From G963665545 sp963665545 (lineage in GTDB: Bacteria > Pseudomonadota > Gammaproteobacteria > Xanthomonadales > SZUA-36), in assembly GCA_963665545.2 (NCBI GenBank), contig CAXXKZ010000002.1:1-64000 (forward strand): a DNA stretch of 64,000 nucleotides, read 5' to 3'. The notes beneath the pieces were generated by a model. That model saw only the letters and a list, made by a program, of their open reading frames with translations. It was not told where the DNA came from and did not search any database. Numbering within the stretch: position 1 is the stretch's first letter; every line of letters begins with the position of its first letter. Below, piece after piece: positions 61,400 through 64,000 of the stretch. The position numbers and the translations under genes are program-made.

Positions 61400-62317
61400 T
61401 CAAATGGCTTCCAGCCAGCCCCATTTGTCATGAGTTGAGCCGTCAAAGAGGCCGAAAAAGGCGTCCTGTAGTTTGCGGGTAATAGGACCGCAGCCACCCT
61501 CGCCGATGGTCATGTGGTCGACTTTTCGCACCGGTGTGACTTCGACGGCGGTGCCGGTCATGAACATTTCGTCGGCCGCGTAAACCTGTTCACGGGCAAT
61601 GGACTGCTCGACCACCTCCAGACCCATATCCTGGGCCATTACCGTGATTGAATGGCGCGTAATGCCGCTCAAAATCGAGGCCGATGCCGGTGGGGTCAGG
61701 AGTCTTCCGTGCTGAACAATAAAGATGTTCTCGCCGGCGCCTTCACTCAGGAGTCCGTCATTTCCCAAAGCGATGCCTTCCTCAAAGCCGCGGTCCCTTG
61801 CCTCCAATCCGATCAGTTGGCTGGAGAGGTAATTTCCCCCAGCTTTCACACCCGGAGGGATGGTGTTGGGTGCCACTCGCTGCCAGGAGGTGAAGCAGGC
61901 TTTGATGCCGTTTTTGAGGCCCTCTTCGCCAAGATAGGCACCCCAGGATTGAGCGATAATGGCTACATCCACAATATCCATGTCAGCGGGTATCACCCCT
62001 ATCCCACAATTGCCTCGGCTGACCAGGGGTCGTATATAGGCCGACTCCAGGCCGTTGACGGAAACGGTGTTGCGGCAGGCCGCGTGCAGTTCTTCCAGAG
62101 AATATTTGATCGGTATGCGATAGACGCTGGCTGAAAAGTACAGTCGCTTCAAATGGTCGCTGAGGCGAAATACCACGGTGCCGTTCGGGGTTGAATAGGC
62201 TCGGATGCCTTCGAACACGGAAGACCCATAATGCAGGGCATGGGTACGAATGTTGACCGTGCAATCTTCGGCAGCACGCAATTCCCCGTTAAACCATATT
62301 TTGTTGGATTCAGTCAC
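61400..62317 (-). CDS. ilvE: Branched-chain amino acid aminotransferase
   Basis: Length 305 residues, class IV PLP aminotransferase. The PLP-bound Lys is in PPGVKAGGNYLSSQL, with EGAGENIFIV and FMTGTAVEVTPV further on, and YGSSVFEGIRAY near the start, all matching IlvE. It makes the last step in leucine, isoleucine and valine synthesis, using glutamate as amino donor. The ATG at 62317 opens MTESNKIWFNGEL, the usual start. Confidence 0.95.
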   Translation of the reverse strand: MTESNKIWFNGELRAAEDCTVNIRTHALHYGSSVFEGIRAYSTPNGTVVFRLSDHLKRLYFSASVYRIPIKYSLEELHAACRNTVSVNGLESAYIRPLVSRGNCGIGVIPADMDIVDVAIIAQSWGAYLGEEGLKNGIKACFTSWQRVAPNTIPPGVKAGGNYLSSQLIGLEARDRGFEEGIALGNDGLLSEGAGENIFIVQHGRLLTPPASASILSGITRHSITVMAQDMGLEVVEQSIAREQVYAADEMFMTGTAVEVTPVRKVDHMTIGEGGCGPITRKLQDAFFGLFDGSTHDKWGWLEAI

Positions 62318-62442
62318 AATATTTCCCCGTAATTTGGGCGCATTAGGAAGACGCTAAGCCAGGGCCAATCCTCACCTGAAAAACGAATATTTCGTCGCGG
62401 GAATGGTTACAATAATTGCCAGCCCATTTCAGCACAGAGATA

Positions 62443-63357
62443 GTGAACCGCCACACACATCACCATCACCACCATTCGCCACCTGATTACAGCCGGGCGT
62501 TTGCGATTGGTGTAGCGCTTAATCTGGCTTTTGTGGCGGTTGAGGTCAGCTACGGATTTATGGCAGATTCGTTGGCGTTGCTGACCGATGCTGGCCACAA
62601 CCTGAGCGATGTGTTCGGCCTGTTGTTGGCTTGGGTCGCTGCCGCACTGGCCAAGCGCAAGCCCTCGCTCAGGCGCACATATGGGTTTTCCAGAGCGACC
62701 ATTATTGCTTCCTTATTTAGCGGTTTGCTCCTGATGGGGGCAGTGGGCGCCATCGGCTGGGAAGCCTTGGATCGGCTGATGGAACCTGCCCAGCCTGCCG
62801 GCAAGTCCATCATGATTGTCGCGGCCATCGGTGTGCTGATCAACACAGCAACGGCCATGCTGTTTTTTTCCGGAAGGCAGAAGGACCTCAACATCCGTGG
62901 GGCCTACCTTCACATGGCGGCCGATGCCGCGGTTTCGCTGGGCGTTGTTATTTCCGGCGCGCTAATCTGGATTTACGGTTTTGCCTGGCTGGATCCGGTG
63001 ATCAGCTTGCTGATCGCTGCGGTCATACTCCTGTCGACCTGGGGATTGCTCAGGGACTCCCTGAACCTTGCCGTAGACGCGGTGCCGCCGAGTGTGGATC
63101 CCGAGGCAGTCAGAGAATACTTGAACGACCAACCCGATGTGACAACGCTTCATGACCTGCACATCTGGGCCATGAGCACCACCGATACTGCATTAACAGC
63201 ACATCTGGTCATGAATCCTCCGCCCACGAGTGACAGATTTTTAATGGGATTGTCCGATGTGCTCGAGCATCGATTCGGCATCAATCACGCCACGATTCAG
63301 ATTGAGCGCAGCGATGATGAGTCCGTCTGCAGCCAGTCCTTGCATTGTGCGGAATGA
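62443..63357 (+). CDS. Cation diffusion facilitator (CzcD/ZitB-like) transporter
   Basis: From GTG at 62443 the protein has 304 residues; TTG at 62416 is an alternative. A His-rich tail (NRHTHHHHHH) is followed by six helices. The two zinc-site motifs, DAGHNLSD in helix 2 and HMAADAAVS in helix 5, are intact, and a C-terminal cytoplasmic domain (HDLHIWAMSTTDTALTAHLVM) is typical of CDF proteins. It exports Zn2+, Co2+ or Cd2+ in exchange for protons. Divergent from ilvE. Confidence 0.93.
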   Translation: MNRHTHHHHHHSPPDYSRAFAIGVALNLAFVAVEVSYGFMADSLALLTDAGHNLSDVFGLLLAWVAAALAKRKPSLRRTYGFSRATIIASLFSGLLLMGAVGAIGWEALDRLMEPAQPAGKSIMIVAAIGVLINTATAMLFFSGRQKDLNIRGAYLHMAADAAVSLGVVISGALIWIYGFAWLDPVISLLIAAVILLSTWGLLRDSLNLAVDAVPPSVDPEAVREYLNDQPDVTTLHDLHIWAMSTTDTALTAHLVMNPPPTSDRFLMGLSDVLEHRFGINHATIQIERSDDESVCSQSLHCAE

Positions 63358-63367
63358 ATGCGCCAGG

Positions 63368-63526
63368 GAGCCGCAGGCGACCCGCCGACTCCGGTTGGGT
63401 AAGCCGAGCAAAGCGAGCGGTACCAGAGGGGCCAGGCACCTATTGCATGCCGTCGAGTGCAGCCGCCTTCCGCCACAGGCGGGAGCAGGGAAGCGAGACT
63501 CCTTTCAGTTGGGAACGCTCTGATGA
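63368..63526. repeat. Dispersed repeat, long form (related copy at 58470)
   Basis: The left part (63370-63417) matches 58470-58518, and ACTCCTTTCA (63498-63507) matches 58519-58528. Between them lie about 80 extra bases ending in AAGCGAG, which repeat the AAAGCGAG at the insertion boundary. It sits between the CDF and KefB-like genes. Confidence 0.8.
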
Positions 63527-63560
63527 GCCGTAGCCCTGTAGCCCCAGTGACTAATTAGAC

Positions 63561-64000
63561 TTGGCCGGCAGCTTATTTTTCCAGGTTTTCATCTACCTGG
63601 CCGCGGCGGTGTTTGCCATCCCTCTCGCCAAGCGCCTGGGCCTTGGCTCGGCGCTGGGATACTTGCTTGCAGGCGTGATTATTGGCCCTTACCTGTTGGG
63701 CCTGGTTGGTGAGGAAGGCCAGGATGTTATGCACGTCGCCGAGTTCGGCGTGGTGCTGATGCTGTTCCTGGTTGGGCTCGAGCTGGAGCCCTCGGTGTTA
63801 TGGCGCATGCGCGTCCCCATACTCGGTTTGGGTGGTTCCCAGGTGGTCATCTCGGCAACGGTAATCGGCGGCGTCGCCTTGGCATTTGGTCTTCCCTGGC
63901 AAACGGCCCTGGCGATCGGCTTGGTATTGGCGCTTTCCTCTACAGCCATTGTGTTGCAAACCCTGAATGAAAAGGGCTGGCTGAAGACAGAAGCAGGCAA
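63561..64000 (+). CDS. KefB/KefC-type monovalent cation:proton antiporter (N-terminal part)
   Basis: The first 146 codons of a CPA2 antiporter, running off the right edge. FIYLAAAVFAIPLAKRLGL, GYLLAGVIIGPYLLG, GVVLMLFLVGLELEPSVLW and the ion-site helix LVLALSSTAIVLQTL are characteristic of glutathione-gated K+ efflux systems and relatives. The start is TTG at 63561, the first possible codon after an in-frame TAA at 63552-63554; no clear ribosome binding site is seen. Whether a TrkA-N domain follows is outside the window. Confidence 0.85.
   Translation, partial: MAGSLFFQVFIYLAAAVFAIPLAKRLGLGSALGYLLAGVIIGPYLLGLVGEEGQDVMHVAEFGVVLMLFLVGLELEPSVLWRMRVPILGLGGSQVVISATVIGGVALAFGLPWQTALAIGLVLALSSTAIVLQTLNEKGWLKTEAG

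Noticed and set aside
61175..61438. 87-codon plus-strand frame before ilvE
   Set aside because: AT-rich, low-complexity start, no ribosome binding site, overlaps the 3' end of ilvE and has no family resemblance.

Overview
The window looks like chromosomal DNA of a free-living, probably marine, heterotrophic gammaproteobacterium. This rests on SlyX, a LytS/AlgZ-type kinase, a DUF3014 protein, bactofilin, several secreted S9, M20, DUF885 and gamma-glutamyltransferase-type enzymes, and moderately GC-rich coding sequence. The impression is closest to Woeseiales or Halieaceae-like lineages, but that is inference; there is no rRNA, and I found no tRNA to anchor it. There are no phage or plasmid genes. 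The only autonomous mobile element is one IS110-family insertion sequence.

Layout. 1-8 kb: the end of a Rieske oxygenase gene, a small membrane protein, a PQQ-type sugar dehydrogenase, a DUF899 protein, a decayed amidohydrolase, an amino acid permease, a cupin remnant, a CPA2 antiporter and a lipoprotein hydrolase. 8-8.4 kb: two tandem repeat arrays. 8.4-15.3 kb (minus strand): a betaine-type ABC importer whose fused binding-protein/permease gene is broken, then an ABC-2 exporter whose permease carries an M1 metallopeptidase domain. 15.5-22.5 kb: a small lipoprotein, a frameshifted S9 peptidase, a coupled hypothetical/methyltransferase pair, an orphan histidine kinase, a MITE-like element and a HerA-type ATPase. 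22.7-30 kb: a possible sigma-54-driven small gene, RbgA, NhaC, GNAT, a GGT homologue, a flavodoxin-like protein, and bactofilin with a methyltransferase-like partner. 30-33.8 kb (minus): a MacB-type efflux operon damaged by an in-frame TAG and a deletion. 34-39.9 kb: a methyltransferase, an M20 peptidase, a double cupin, a large repeat protein, a GIY-YIG protein and a SnoaL-like protein. 40-44.2 kb (minus): a compact radical SAM / DUF547 lipoprotein / methyltransferase / DMT transporter operon, the best candidate here for an uncharacterised pathway. 44.3-49.9 kb: DUF3014, DUF885, glucokinase and an MsbA-like exporter. 49.9-51.6 kb: a long inverted repeat and the IS110 element. 51.6-57 kb: an outer-membrane protein and a glycan cluster (GT2, GT87-like protein, FAD mutase-like enzyme). 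57-64 kb: cyclophilin, a hypothetical, VOC, SlyX, an NYN-LOTUS protein, a cold-shock protein, a structured non-coding region with a minus-strand terminator, IlvE, a CDF transporter and the start of a KefB-like antiporter.

A striking feature is the number of interrupted genes: single-base indels (near 455, 16807, 46278 and 55078), a two-base shift near 9172, in-frame stops (3317, 9307, 31484), an internal deletion (33057) and truncated remnants (2885, 5187). Indels in short homopolymers could be sequencing errors, but the nonsense codons and the deletion are harder to explain that way. Dispersed non-coding repeats of at least three families occupy many of the longer gaps.
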